This document shows positions 49,702-60,299 of a stretch of 64,000 bases of DNA, one piece after another. Origin of the DNA: Isochrysis galbana (lineage: Eukaryota; Haptophyta; Isochrysidales; Isochrysidaceae); NCBI GenBank assembly GCA_018136815.1, contig CM030934.1, forward strand, positions 1,148,979 to 1,212,978, read 5' to 3'. The notes under the pieces are model-generated. The model did no database searches. It was not told the DNA's origin and worked only from the letters and a program-made list of their open reading frames with translations. The first letter of the stretch is position 1. Each line of letters opens with the position of its first letter. The position numbers and the translations under genes are program-made.

Positions 49702-49739
49702 AGCAGGAAGGTGAGAACCGCACCGCTGAGGGCAGGTGC

Positions 49740-49850
49740 ACCCCGCTCGACCCCGTCACCCCCACAGGCTGAGCCCCTAGGTAGAGCACAAGGGGAGTTG
49801 CCGCAAGGCGGGTTAGAAGGGAAAGAATAGGGTAAAGTATGGGCGTGGCT
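49740..49850 (+). repeat. LINE-type 3' end fragment
   Basis: GAGCCCCTAGGTAGAGCACA, TTGCCGCAAGGCGGG and GGGCGTGGCTACA match the LINE 3' region at 61530-61600 in order and spacing. Confidence 0.6.
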
Positions 49851-49984
49851 ACAGGAGGGAGGTTTTTTTTTCCTCGGCTACCTCTCTTCTCTCTCCTTTA
49901 TCTTTCTCCTCTTTCCTCTCTCTGGCCGGCGCCGACGGGCGGTCTCGAGCTTGACGGCACCTCGAGCACAGCCAGCCACACGGC

Positions 49985-52009
49985 ATGCTTATGCTTCTGC
50001 TGCTGCTCGCGCTCTACCCCGCTGCCCACGCAGCACACACCAGCTCTGCCCCAGTCGTCCTCTCGGTTGCCGGCTCCGACTCAGGCGGTGGAGCTGGTGT
50101 GCCGCCCGTCTCCACCAGGCTTCCCCCCCCCCCCCCCCCCACCGTCTCCACCACCAGGCTCCCCCTCCCCCCCCGTCTCCACCAGGCTCCCACTCCCCCC
50201 TCCCCCGTCTCCACCAGGCTCCCACTCCCCCCCCCCCCCCCCCCGTCTCCACCAGCCCCCCCCCCCCCCCCCAAACCACCACCACCACCGTCCCAACCCT
50301 CCCCCCCCTCCCACCCCCACCCCCACTCCCCCCGCCTGCTGGGTGCCGAAGATGCCCACACGCCCGCCTCCTGTTCTCACAGGCATCCAGGCCGATCTCA
50401 AGACGTGTGAAGCACTCGGCGTCTTTGGCACCACCGCGATCGTCGCACTCACGGCGCAGAACACGCTCGGCGTGCACGGTGTGCACCCCGTTCCTGTTGA
50501 CTTTGTGCGTGCACAGATGGACGCCGTCCTTGGGGATATGGGTGCGCACGTCGTCAAGACGGGTATGCTCCCCAGTGCCGAGGTGATCCATGAGGTCGCA
50601 TCGGCGCTGAAAGTCCATAATGTCAGCGTGCGCGTCATTGATCCAGTCATCATTGCGGCCAGCGGCGACGTGCTTGCTGGGCCAGAAGCCGTAGCAACCA
50701 TTCGGAATGTTTTGATACCTGGCGCAACAGTAGTCACACCTAACATGCCGGAGGCCGGAGCATTGCTTGGACGGGCGGTTCCAACTTCTGTGGCTGAAAT
50801 GAGACAAGCTGCACTGGACTTGCTCGCACTTGGACCACAAGCCGTACTTTTGAAGGGTGGTCGCCTGCCTGAAGGCGAAGGAATGGTTGACGTATTTGTG
50901 GATGCAGAACATGGCATTGTCGAGCTCAGATACGATCGAATTGACACTTCCAACACACATGGTGCCGGCTGCACGCTTGCTGCTGCTGTGGCAGCAGAGC
51001 TGTCTAAGCAAGTACACGTCGGTACCGTAGTCGAACCGCTTGCCGCGGTGAGAGCTGCAAGATCGTATGTGGCTACGGTCTTTGATTCCTCGTCGGGAAT
51101 ACGCATTGGCACAGGTTTTCGTGGACCGCTGAATCATGCGCGCGCGAAATGGCAGCAAGAGCCCAAAATTAAGTCGCCGTCACGCCAACTCTGGGAGGAT
51201 CCTGAGGTGACGAAGATCACTGCAAAATGCCTTTCCAATGGTTTCGTCGTTGCGCTTGCTGACGGGACTCTGCCAAGGGAGACGTTTGGGGGCTACGTTG
51301 CTCAGGACAAGTTTTTCTTGGAGGCGTTTGCGCAAGCATACACGCTTGCCATCACGAAGCTAGAGGCTCATGATGCCAGTAGTGCTAGGGATCTGGCGGT
51401 GCGAGTCACTTGCCTGCCATCGTTTTCCGCGAAGTTCCATGCGCCCGACATGCATCGCCTTGTGCACTCATGTCCGCCCTATCCATCGTTGCGGCATTGG
51501 ATTCAAGTTTGCCGGCTCACTTGGAACGTTTGCAATCGTAGGCACTCGTGCGTGGAGTTGTCGAAGAGCTCCAAATGCACACAGCTTATGCGAAGGAATG
51601 GGGTGTTGATGTGCACCAAGTGACTCCTACCCCCGCGTGCAAGGACTACGTTGATTTTCTTCTCAATGTTGCGCGCAGTACCGATAACGGCATTGCGGCT
51701 TGCATCGCTACCATGATCCCATGCATGCGACTGTACGCGTATCTGGGCCAAACTCTGGCGGCAAATGCCTCTGCTGCGGGAAATAGGAGGCTAAATCCAT
51801 ACGATCATTGGATCTCCACATATGCAGATGATGGGTTCGAAGGCCTTGCAGCTACCCTCGAGGCCCTCTTCGATCGACACGTTTCGCGTGCTGACGGTCC
51901 TTCTTTCCATAGACTTAGGGAGCTGTATGTGCGCGCGATGGAACTCGAGTTGGCATTTTTCGATGGATGGAACCCGCGGCAGCAAAGCCTCGCACACGAG
52001 GAGTTGTGA
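49985..52009 (+). CDS. Thiamine biosynthesis fusion: HMP/HMP-P kinase (ThiD) - thiaminase II (TenA)
   Basis: Three exons, 49985-50096, 50383-51398 and 51542-52009, in phases 1 and 0; 531 residues. The ThiD half has VVLSVAGSDSGGGAGIQADL (split by intron 1), then VKTGMLPS, DPVIIAASGD, VTPNMPEA, VLLKGGRLP and DTSNTHGAGCTLAAA. This is the ribokinase-like fold that phosphorylates hydroxymethylpyrimidine to its diphosphate. The TenA half has KWQQEP, FGGYVAQDKFFLEAF, MHTAYAKEWGVD and ACIATMIPCMRLYAYLG with the active-site Cys, a pyrimidine-salvage hydrolase. Yeast THI20/21 have the same order. The leader MLMLLLLLALYPAAHA looks like a signal peptide, so I infer an organellar or endomembrane route. 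Intron 1 (286 nt) is almost pure C/T/A; a different frame stays open across it and would wrongly give one long Pro-rich protein. Confidence 0.9.
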
Positions 52010-54103
52010 TCGACTCGCGGTAAAAAAAATTCTCAACATTCTCACCTCGCGCGTGGTCTTAGACCCGTCACTATGTGGTCGTGCCCGCCCCCTCTTCTTG
52101 CGGCCTGATCCTGCCTTGCGGCCACTCCCCTCGTGCGCAACTTAGGGGCCCGAGATGTGGGGGTGAGAAGGGAAACCCCAGTTGGTCGCCGTCGGTGCTT
52201 AAGCTGCTACGGTGGGCGTCGCGGAGCTTACACTAACAACATTTGATAGTACTCACATTGTTGGCGGGGAGGGGGCGGGGGTTGACAAACCGCTTAGGAT
52301 CGCGAAGCTCCCTCCCCCTCTAGAGGGCTCCGCCCCCGTTAGATATCATAGAGGCTCTCCCCTGTTCGGAGAATCCTCCCCCTCCCGTATTCGCTCGGAT
52401 GTTCTCCCCCCCTTTCCTGCGTGCCTATCATCGCATCATCCACAACCTTTCCCATCCTTTACCCACCCGCCTCGTTTCCTTAAAGAAGGAGAAGGTGCAG
52501 CTTGAGGTTCACTCTTTTTATGCTCTCTCCCTCTATTTTTGGTGTGTAACCAGTTATGCCCCTCAAACTTTGCCGGTCGGAGGGAAAGCGGCCACCTGCC
52601 ATTTTGCCACGCATGCCCCATGGGGTTCAAGAATGCACCCGTGAACGTGAACACTAAAGTAGAGGAGGGGGAAGATAGTGGGGGAGGGGGGGGAGGCGAC
52701 ATGATATCGAGAGACGGCCGAGCACAGCATGTGCAAGGAAGCGAGCGATGGCCATATCCGCAGGCCGTCAGGCCGTCCTCGCCGTTATTCGAGGTCCTCC
52801 ACCATTTGTCGTGCGTCCTCGCTTGGTTCAGATTAATGTTGCTGGTGTGTTTGTGTGTTCGTGGGTTTGTGTATTCTGTCTCAAGTTCGGTGCCCGTCGT
52901 CGTCGTTGTTGTTCGTTGTTCGCTGCGTCGCTGCACTCTAGCAGCTTAGGCCCCCTCCCTAAGCGGTCAGCCGGTTCCGTCCTACATTGTAGGACCGCGT
53001 CCCACGATTTCCATGCATTCGTGTAGGACTCTGGCCTTTGTGCCTCAAGGATAGCTTAGGTTCAAGGAAGACTATGAGCTTCCCACCAACTAAACCAATT
53101 CTTCTTTCCCTCCCATACAGCATGCTTAGCGCTCCCCATGGCCAAGCCGGTAGAGCTAGTCTTCACCAACTTGTGCCCTCGCCTTTCGTGTGTGGTGCAG
53201 CACTTCCGGGGTGCGCCCAAGTCGGAGGAGTTTTATTTTAGCCCTTTGGAGACACTACAGCTACAGCTGCAAAACGGACTCTTGGACCTCTGAACCAAGC
53301 TACGTAAGGCATCACTGAAGGTCTCAAGCAAAGAGGGCAATAAAAACAGCATTCCATCTCCTCAGGACATGATGCTGGGAAGAGCTCATCATCATGGATT
53401 ATTGGTGGCTTCTTGCATTCGTAGGACAGGTCCCGTTTTCACCGGACGACCAGGGTTGCGTGAGCGAAGAAACGAAGCTCTTGAGAGAATGGTGCCTTGG
53501 TGCTTTAGAACAACTTCAAGAGAACATCCACAAAGTAAGCCAAGAGCCCATGGTTAGGCCAGAATACCACCAAATGCTTATGTTCACACGTGGCCAATTC
53601 CAATTCCGTCATACATTGTAGGATTGGTCCTACAAAGCTGGGTATCTTTATCCGTAAGGGAAAGGTTCTTGGGAGGTCTAACAATCTCTTACCATCCACT
53701 ATCCATCACTCTAGCACTCTAGGGCAGCTAGGAGCGTGTCGCCGCCCCATCGACCCTCATTCGCCGTTCGTCCTCCGTCCAAACCCCCCCAAATGGAGTT
53801 GCCCGACTTAATCCAGAATTTCGTTCACCCGATCCCGGCGAGGAGGAGGGCCCAAGCGCCGCGCTAGCCGCCGGTGCCGCTCGCGACGGAGTGGCCCAGA
53901 GCCCTCCAGCAACACTCGATTCGAGAAGATTACTTTTATCTGCTGGTTCACACATAGCATATGCATCTGGGGGGGGGGGGGGGGGCGGGCGGGCGGGGAT
54001 GTTATTATGTCGAGCAGACCGTTAGATGAAACGGTCGTCCCCCCTAGCGCCGCCCCTTCCCACCGAGCGGAGTGTGGCGGGCCCCATCTCTCACCGCGTC
54101 ACG
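52010..54103. other. Intergenic, repeat-derived
   Basis: At 52022-52080 an AAAAAAATTCTCAACATTCT tail (reverse complement of the LINE-like tail) opens the segment; TGCGGCC and GCACACGAGG-like pieces follow. TACATTGTAGGA(C/T) palindromes occur at about 52984 and 53613. A (G)n run lies at about 53972-53990. The plus-strand ORF at 53394-53621 (MDYWWLLAFVGQVPFSPDDQ) is short and unassigned. I see no supported gene. Confidence 0.35.
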
Positions 54104-56269
54104 ATGTCCCTCTCCGACTGGGCCATGAGCGAATGCCAGGGCGCGAGCGTGCTCTTCGCCTCGGCCAACCCAGCCATCCTAGGATCCAACGCGGACTCGA
54201 TTCTTGAGATCATCACCACCGTGCTCTCCTCTCCAGGCATTCTGAATGGGACAGGGGCCGCATTGGAGGTGCTGAGCCCGTTGCTCCTCAACTTTGGGTT
54301 GAAATACATGGCAGTCACACTCCCATGGGTTGTCATTGCGGCGATATTTGTCGTCGTGGGGCTTCCGCTTTGTATTGCGCGCTGTTGCGCACACAAGTGT
54401 TGTCGGCCCGAGGTGGATTACGAAAGCTATCCTCCTCGATCGGTGCCAACCAAAAGGCTCAAGAAGGCCTCCGTGACCTGCCTTGCATTTTCTGGCCTTG
54501 CTGTCTTCAGCTGCTGCATCGTCGGTCTGATTGCTGTAATAAACCTTGATGCAGCATCAATGCAGCCGTGGTGCAAAGTCGACGAAGTATTGGGTGTCGT
54601 GCAGGCAAAAGTGGACACCATAGTGACATCTGTACAAGATGTAAATACAAGCATCGCCAATGTCTCTTCCACGTTCGGCAGCATCGTCTCAACGCTCTCT
54701 GTAGTGAAGACAGGAATCAACTCAACATGTGACGCTGCTACTCTCCTTGTGAACGCTGTGCAGTCACTGTCGGACGATGGGTACCCGGTTTCTGAGCTGT
54801 CGAGTCAAGCAACATCGGTGGCCTCAGTATGCTCTGACTTGGTGGGCAGTGCACCTGCTGCCATAGATGCTGCAGGGGGCCAGATCACAACTTACTCCCC
54901 ACTCATCGACATGGCAAGCTCACTTGTGACGACTGTCCTTTCCTCGGTCGATCGCGCAAGGTCGATCCTAGAAGATGTCGACCTGGCCATTGGAGAAAAA
55001 GCTCGCATAGTCTTTCCCACTGTGTTCGACCCGCCCTCACCGATTCCGAGCATCGGATCGATCACGTTGTATCTCGGCCTCGCGATTTTCACGGTCCCAA
55101 TTATAGGAGCTGGCTTTTCGCTGATTGTCACGCCTCTAATGGCTCGCAGCAAGGACAAGAACCGTTGCTGCATCGCAGGATGCGGGGTGCAAATCTTGGG
55201 TTGCGCATGGGTCTTCGCCATCATATTTGGAATTATCTTCTTGCTCTTGGGCGCGTCAATGATGGGCGCTGCCACCGTCAGCAACGACATCGCCGTGGTC
55301 GTGCGCACCATACCCTCAAAATTTCGTGCTACATTAGATGGATCAGTGATCTGCGGTGACATGACTCCTCGGGGAACTTCGGTGCCGCTAGCAAGTTCGT
55401 TCAACTCTTTGTTCAACTCGAGCTACGTTTACAGTGGGCCTTCTCCTCCATCCGACAGTAACCTCTTGCTCCCCTCCGGCATCTGCGAGTTGGTCGATCT
55501 TAGTTTGCAGACATGCTGGCTTGGAGACGGTGACGGCGTCACTCTAACCAATAGCGTGCTCGGTGCGCTTGATTCATCCTTCACAGTGTCTTCGCTAAGG
55601 GATCACATCTCGAATCTAGTAGACACTATGGCTGCGATCAACTTGAACAACGTTGGAGTCAATACTACTGAGATCAGAGCACTGATGACAACGGTGAATG
55701 CCTCGGTGGAAGACCTCACAACTGCGGACCTCGGTCTCACATGTCCGGGAGATCCGCAGTGTGGTACAGCACAAACGGCTCTAGATGACTTGAAGGCGAA
55801 CGCCCGTACGATGACTAGGGAGGGTGAGCAATTCTTGAATCACTTCGAGGGCCTAGTGGGACTTGTTGAGAGCATCTCAAGCCTAATTTTTGAAGCTCTG
55901 AATGGCGCTCTTAATACTATCACCGACTTGAGTGAATGTGGCTGGATTCGGACCTCGGCTGAGTTGGTAATCGGGTCCGTTCGTGGGGTATCGTCAACCG
56001 TCTTCGTCTTTGCTTTTGTTGGTTTGGTCCTCTCCTCTATTTTCGCATGCGCCTTCATCCCTGCGGCCATCTCCGTCCAAATCGGCCATGGCGGGGTTGG
56101 TATTGTACCCGGATGCCCGAGCAGATGCCGGCGTGGCTGCTGCGCCGAAAAGGGTGTTTCTCCGGACATGATGCCAGATGTCGGCGTGAATACGGTCCGC
56201 ACAAATGCCGGCTCGAAGTCAAAGTTCAACAGCACAGTCAAGAAGGGCAAGAAGATAGCCAGCTTGTAA
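54104..56269 (+). CDS. Prominin-like pentaspan membrane glycoprotein
   Basis: 721 residues from the ATG at 54104; an in-frame ATG at 54026 would give 747. Counting from 54026 there are five spans: about 98-120, 149-172, 345-370, 389-415 and 655-682. They leave two big loops, 173-344 and 416-654, which carry several N-glycosylation sequons (NTS, NVS, NST, NSS, NTT, NAS) and Cys residues. The first intracellular loop is Cys-rich (CIARCCAHKCC), as in prominins after TM1. The C-terminal 60 residues are basic and cytosolic. This 5-span layout with two large glycosylated loops is the hallmark of prominin/CD133 proteins, which sit in plasma-membrane protrusions and bind cholesterol. No intron is needed and there is no sequence break. 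Sequence identity to animal prominin is not obvious by eye, so the call rests on topology. Confidence 0.65.
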   Translation: MSLSDWAMSECQGASVLFASANPAILGSNADSILEIITTVLSSPGILNGTGAALEVLSPLLLNFGLKYMAVTLPWVVIAAIFVVVGLPLCIARCCAHKCCRPEVDYESYPPRSVPTKRLKKASVTCLAFSGLAVFSCCIVGLIAVINLDAASMQPWCKVDEVLGVVQAKVDTIVTSVQDVNTSIANVSSTFGSIVSTLSVVKTGINSTCDAATLLVNAVQSLSDDGYPVSELSSQATSVASVCSDLVGSAPAAIDAAGGQITTYSPLIDMASSLVTTVLSSVDRARSILEDVDLAIGEKARIVFPTVFDPPSPIPSIGSITLYLGLAIFTVPIIGAGFSLIVTPLMARSKDKNRCCIAGCGVQILGCAWVFAIIFGIIFLLLGASMMGAATVSNDIAVVVRTIPSKFRATLDGSVICGDMTPRGTSVPLASSFNSLFNSSYVYSGPSPPSDSNLLLPSGICELVDLSLQTCWLGDGDGVTLTNSVLGALDSSFTVSSLRDHISNLVDTMAAINLNNVGVNTTEIRALMTTVNASVEDLTTADLGLTCPGDPQCGTAQTALDDLKANARTMTREGEQFLNHFEGLVGLVESISSLIFEALNGALNTITDLSECGWIRTSAELVIGSVRGVSSTVFVFAFVGLVLSSIFACAFIPAAISVQIGHGGVGIVPGCPSRCRRGCCAEKGVSPDMMPDVGVNTVRTNAGSKSKFNSTVKKGKKIASL

Positions 56270-56892
56270 GCTTAATGAAGATTGCTTCTAGATGAATGAG
56301 GTGGCGCCAGTTTCTAACTTAAGTACTGTCGCGCGGCATTCCAATCCGAACCACCACTTTGGGCCTCTCCTCATCAGTTTGTACACTATTTGGTGCTGCA
56401 CACGGCACTCTTTGCTCTTGCCCATGTGGCTCCTTCTCATGGAGTGCCCATTCACGCCTTGGTATAGGTATATCGAACAATTATGCTTGATGGATGAGGC
56501 GGTGCGTACGCGTATGTGGAGTATATGCAAATGCACAGCCAAGTGTGTGCATACCCACATTAATACGTGCGCGTGACGAATTGGACACTGACCCATAGGC
56601 GTCTGAGGGTAGTGAGGAGGGAGCCACATCGGTGGCAGGCGCGGCAAGGATGGGAGCTCCTAGGAGGCTGAGCCCGTCAGCGAGCAGAGGAAGGTGAAAA
56701 GTGGACGAAATAAGGGCATAAGGCGCAGGCTGGAGCGAGGGCGGCGGCGAGAACGACATAGACATAGAAAAAAATCTGAAGATTCAGGCTACTACCGCTA
56801 GCTATAAAGGTCCACATACTCACGGTACTGACTCACTCCATCGCCTATACCCCAAAACACTCACTCCCTTTACGCTACCCCAACTAACTTAT
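56270..56892. other. Intergenic spacer with ORF1-family junction
   Basis: No gene. AGAAAAAAATCTGAAGATTC then AGGCTACTACC at about 56766-56796 is the junction sequence also found at 41740 and 46940. CCCCAACTAACTTATAA at 56878-56893 is the 5' motif of the ORF1/family B elements, right before repeat family A. Confidence 0.4.
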
Positions 56893-57240
56893 AAAATAAA
56901 ATAATTAATGTTATATCCTAGCCAACCCCACTAGCTAATTGGACACAACCTTTCCGTCCCGGAATCCCGCCATGCCTGACGAGCCAGGTGTCCGAGTGCT
57001 ACCGGGGGGAGGGGGCACCGCCCCCTCCCCTCGATATTTGTCCTCCCCCCAGTGCACGCACCGACCCCGCGCACCCCAGCACGTCCTCTCCTCGAGTCCA
57101 CGCTGGGGGAAAACCCCTCTCGGGTAAAAACAACGCAGGGGGGGGGGGGCACTCATGAATAGGAGCCCAGAAACGCTAATCTCTCCTCGCAAGAGCGAGT
57201 GGCCGCGGCGAGCCGCGGCCCTTCCCTCCTGGTTCTGGCG
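56893..57240 (+). repeat. Repeat family A, longest copy
   Basis: It runs from AAATAAAATAATTAATGTTA through GGTAAAAACAACGCAGGGGG, a CTCATGAATAGGAGCCC step and CGCGGCGAGCCGCGGCCC. It matches the inverted copy at 7915-8248 along its length and the left copy at 1547 over its first 220 bp. Confidence 0.75.
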
Positions 57241-57600
57241 CCCCCGTCTTCTCTTACCCAAACGGGGCGAGAAGACACGTAAACGCCGGAGGGGAGAGCT
57301 GCCACTCCCCCCTCCCCTCCCTCTTCCCTTTTCCTCCTCTCTTCCCTGCGGCGGGGGCCCATGGCGCGCGCCTGCGGCCCCTCTTCAGGTCCCCAGGAGG
57401 CCAGCAGGGGCCTGGGAGCGCAGCTCAGGGGGCAGGTGAGGCTGGGGCATGGCCCTGGCCCCTCCTGCCTCTCCATCGCTGGCTCTCGAGCCCCTGCCAG
57501 TCGACTACCCCAACTAACTTAATAGTTAGACGCGATGGAGCGCGCCAGTGAGCCTCTCCCGCCGAGAACTCCTAGGCCGAGACGCAAGATCGTTAGTCGT
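57241..57600 (+). repeat. Family B-like GC-rich piece and ORF1-family 5' start
   Basis: 57340-57480 resembles the family B middle (GGCGCGCGCCTGCGGCCCCT, GCTCAGGGGGCAGGTGAGGC). At 57508 CCCCAACTAACTTAATAGTT followed by AGACGCGATGGAGCGCGCC starts the MERA ORF1, which is cut after about 20 codons. Confidence 0.5.
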
Positions 57601-57670
57601 ATCACTAGTTATGAGTTATGATCAATCTGTAGTTACGAGCACTTGTTCTTCTTCAACCCACTACCACTGA

Positions 57671-57678
57671 CCAATCAG
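57671..57678 (+). promoter_or_regulatory. CCAAT box upstream of the R2 gene
   Basis: CCAATCAG lies about 60 bp before the ribonucleotide reductase ATG; ACCAATCAG fits the NF-Y consensus. Inferred only from sequence and spacing. Confidence 0.4.
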
Positions 57679-57734
57679 CGTGTGGTGACGCTAAGATTTT
57701 TTTCTCCGACCTACATCAGAGAGCTCCACCTCCC

Positions 57735-58744
57735 ATGCAGACATTCGCCGTCAACTCCACGGACGCCGACGAGCCGCTCCTGAATGATTCTGATGGCGAT
57801 CGCTTCGTGCTCTACCCTATCCGCCACCCCTCGCTGTGGGAGATGTACAAGCGAGCGCAGGCCTCGATCTGGACGGCAGAGGAGATCGACTTGGCGAGCG
57901 ACGTCGTTCATTGGCGTGACAAGTTGTCCCACGAAGAGCGCCACTTCCTGTCTCGCGTACTCGCCTTCTTCGCCGCCTCGGACGGGATCGTCAACGAGAA
58001 CCTGTGTGCTCGCTTCTCAGACGACGTGAAGGTGGCCGAGGCCAGGTGCTTCTACGGATTTCAGATCATGATTGAGAACGTCCATGCAGAGACCTACAGC
58101 CTCCTCATTGACACGCTTGTACGAGACACGGCGGAGAAGAACAACCTCTTTAGGGCCACTCAGACCGTGCCCTCAGTCGCTCGCAAGGCAGAGTGGGCCC
58201 TGCGATGGCTGCGGGCCGACCGCCCGTTCGCCGAGCGCCTCGTGGCCTTTGCGGTGGTCGAAGGGATCTTCTTCTCAGCGTCGTTCTGTGCAATCTTCTT
58301 CTTCAAGAAGCGAGGCCTGATGCCCGGCTGTGCTTCTCGAACGAGCTCATCTCGCGTGACGAGGGCATGCACTGCGACTTCGCTTGCCTCCTGTACGGCA
58401 TGCTCAAGCACAAGCTCGACGAGGGCACGCTCCGCGAGCTTGTCACGCAGGCAGTCGATCACGAAAAATCCTTCGTAAACGACGCACTTCCAGTCGGACT
58501 CATCGGGATGAATGCTTCGCAGATGAAGGAGTACGTCGAGTTCGTGGCGGACCGCCTGGTGGTCGCGCTCGGCCACGAGAAGATCTTCCACACGAGCAAC
58601 CCGTTCCCGTGGATGGAGCTGATCTCGCTGCAGGGCAAGACCAACTTCTTCGAGAAGCGTGTAGGCGATTATCAGAAGGCGAACGTGATGTCATCGCTTG
58701 CCGAGGGTACCTCGCGAGCATTTTCCACGAGCGATGAATTTTGA
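57735..58744 (+). CDS. Ribonucleoside-diphosphate reductase small subunit (R2), one frame break
   Basis: The frame from the ATG at 57735 gives about 197 residues of R2. The continuation lies in a second frame from about 58328 to the stop at 58742-58744; together about 336 residues, the usual size. R2 holds the di-iron centre and tyrosyl radical that make dNTPs. Seen in order: [30 protein letters not shown] (radical Tyr and iron ligands), [53 protein letters not shown], and the R1-binding tail FSTSDEF. The break falls in the invariant GLMPGL(T/C)FSNEL (58321-58330), where one base is missing relative to the family. Conservation on both sides suggests either a sequencing error or a very recent lesion. 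A CCAAT box lies upstream. No intron. Confidence 0.9.
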
Positions 58745-58827
58745 CCGACCACCCGGCACTCGCACGTCGGGGAATTTTTTTCTGAGACACTAGTTAGACC
58801 ACCACCCCACCACCCCACCCTCACACC

Positions 58828-59004
58828 ATGCCCTTCACCAACCTCCGCCTCGACGAGATCAGCTACGCCGCCGTGACCAAAGGCAAGACGCCCGTCTCCG
58901 CCAAGACGGTGACAGTGAGGGTCAACAAGAAGGGCGAGACACTCAAGCTGCAGCTGGGATCCTCACCCGATGACGCACGCCAGACGGAGCTACGGTCGAA
59001 GTGA
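58828..59004 (+). CDS. Short unknown ORF downstream of R2
   Basis: 58 codons, starting MPFTNLRLDEISYAAVTKGK and continuing TVTVRVNKKGETLKLQLGSS. The text alternates strands and is rich in Lys/Thr/Val, like a small beta-sheet protein, and it starts 84 nt after the R2 stop. Protein-like composition continues beyond the stop to about 59165. I do not recognise it. It may be a fragment of a larger gene or of a mobile or viral sequence; no catalytic motif is visible. Confidence 0.35.
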   Translation: MPFTNLRLDEISYAAVTKGKTPVSAKTVTVRVNKKGETLKLQLGSSPDDARQTELRSK

Positions 59005-59419
59005 TCTCCGACGTGGACGGTGGAGAGGCTCCCGTGATCCGTTTCACCTTCCCTACCACGAGCCTTGTACTACCGTCAAGCGAGATCTCACCGTCGACGA
59101 GCTTCACCGCCACCGAGGGAATCTACGACGTTTCCGCCTCAAGCCTAGGGCCCGGCCAAAATATGTAATTATTTAGGAACATATTTGGGCCAGTTTTTGT
59201 GAGCGAGCTATTTTTACATATTTCTACATATTTGGGCGAGCCAGAGCCCCCCCCCCCCGCGCGCGCTCCCCCCCCCCCCTACTCGAGGACACCAGGCCCC
59301 CGCCCCCGCGCGGCAGCGACCAGCACAAGCACAACGACATGCCAGATGAGCAAGAGCGTGCCTCAGCCGCTCTCCTTGGAGTGACCGTGGTGGGCATCAA
59401 ATTCACACCAAGTTCCCTA

Positions 59420-59622
59420 CGTGGGCCCTTGCCCTTGCTGCAAGGATTGCCTTGAGAACCTTTCTCCCAATTCTGCTTCATGTGAACGTGTGTTTTCCTT
59501 GCTTGCTTGCATGCGTTCCCCTCTGTTCGGGCCACTTCCCTTGCAGACCAAGTGGCGGCGTCTGTCATGCTGCGATACAATCCCAACAAGCGTAAGAGGC
59601 AGAAAGCCTGCGCCTGAGTAAC
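59420..59622 (+). pseudogene. hAT transposase dimerisation fragment 2
   Basis: The reading ENLSPNSASCERVFSLLACM carries the SxSCERVFS core of the hAT dimerisation domain. The expected continuation (SLADQVAASVMLRYNPNKRK) sits in a neighbouring frame, so the copy is broken. No terminal repeat was found nearby. Confidence 0.5.
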
Positions 59623-59624
59623 TT

Positions 59625-59850
<226 letters not shown>

Positions 59851-59862
59851 AAAAATTCTCGT

Positions 59863-60290
59863 GAGAGTAACCCAACCCGCTTGAAGAGGAACATCTCCTG
59901 GAGATTCGCAGTGCCCTCAATGACATTACCGGCACCCCGTTCCTGAAGGTCCACCAGATCATTTGGACGATGCAAAATTCCCCGGACCTCACCAAGACTC
60001 ATGGGCGCATTCGGGAAGACATCTGTACTCTGGCCTTCCTCTGTCATCATTTGAAGCCGATGCCGCGCCTGGCTACGAGAGAGTTGGAAAATATGCTCGC
60101 GGAATGGATGGAAGCTATGCTGGACAACTTCGTACATCACACTAGCGTGTGGATCAATAGTGTTTGCTTGAACCCTCCCAAGATTGTCGCATGGGATTGG
60201 GCAAACGTGGGTCTGATCTGGCATCTGTGCAACAAGATTGGTTGGGACCGCCCGACCAGGCTCCCTCCGCGGAGCGACCAAAGACACTGA
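59863..60290 (+). CDS. Unknown alpha-helical ORF after the microsatellite
   Basis: Plus-strand text is open from the microsatellite edge to a TGA at 60288-60290: LEEEHLLEIRSALNDITGTP, FLKVHQIIWTMQNSP, RIREDICTLAFLCHHLKPMP, RELENMLAEWMEAMLDNF, VWINSVCLNPPKIVAWDWAN and VGLIWHLCNKIGW. It is rich in Trp, His and Leu with helix-like spacing and no low complexity, so it looks truly coding. The first in-frame ATG is at 59970; the 5' part is lost in the GT tract. It may belong to the hAT remnant at 59420 or to the LINE that follows, but no known motif is seen. Function unknown. Confidence 0.45.
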
Positions 60291-60299
60291 GAGACACAC

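Noticed and set aside
49839-50382. Long plus-strand Pro-rich reading that would fuse to the ThiD exon
   Set aside because: It passes through a C-tract that is an intron; the true first exon (49985-50096) is in another frame and restores the GSDSGGGAGIQADL motif.
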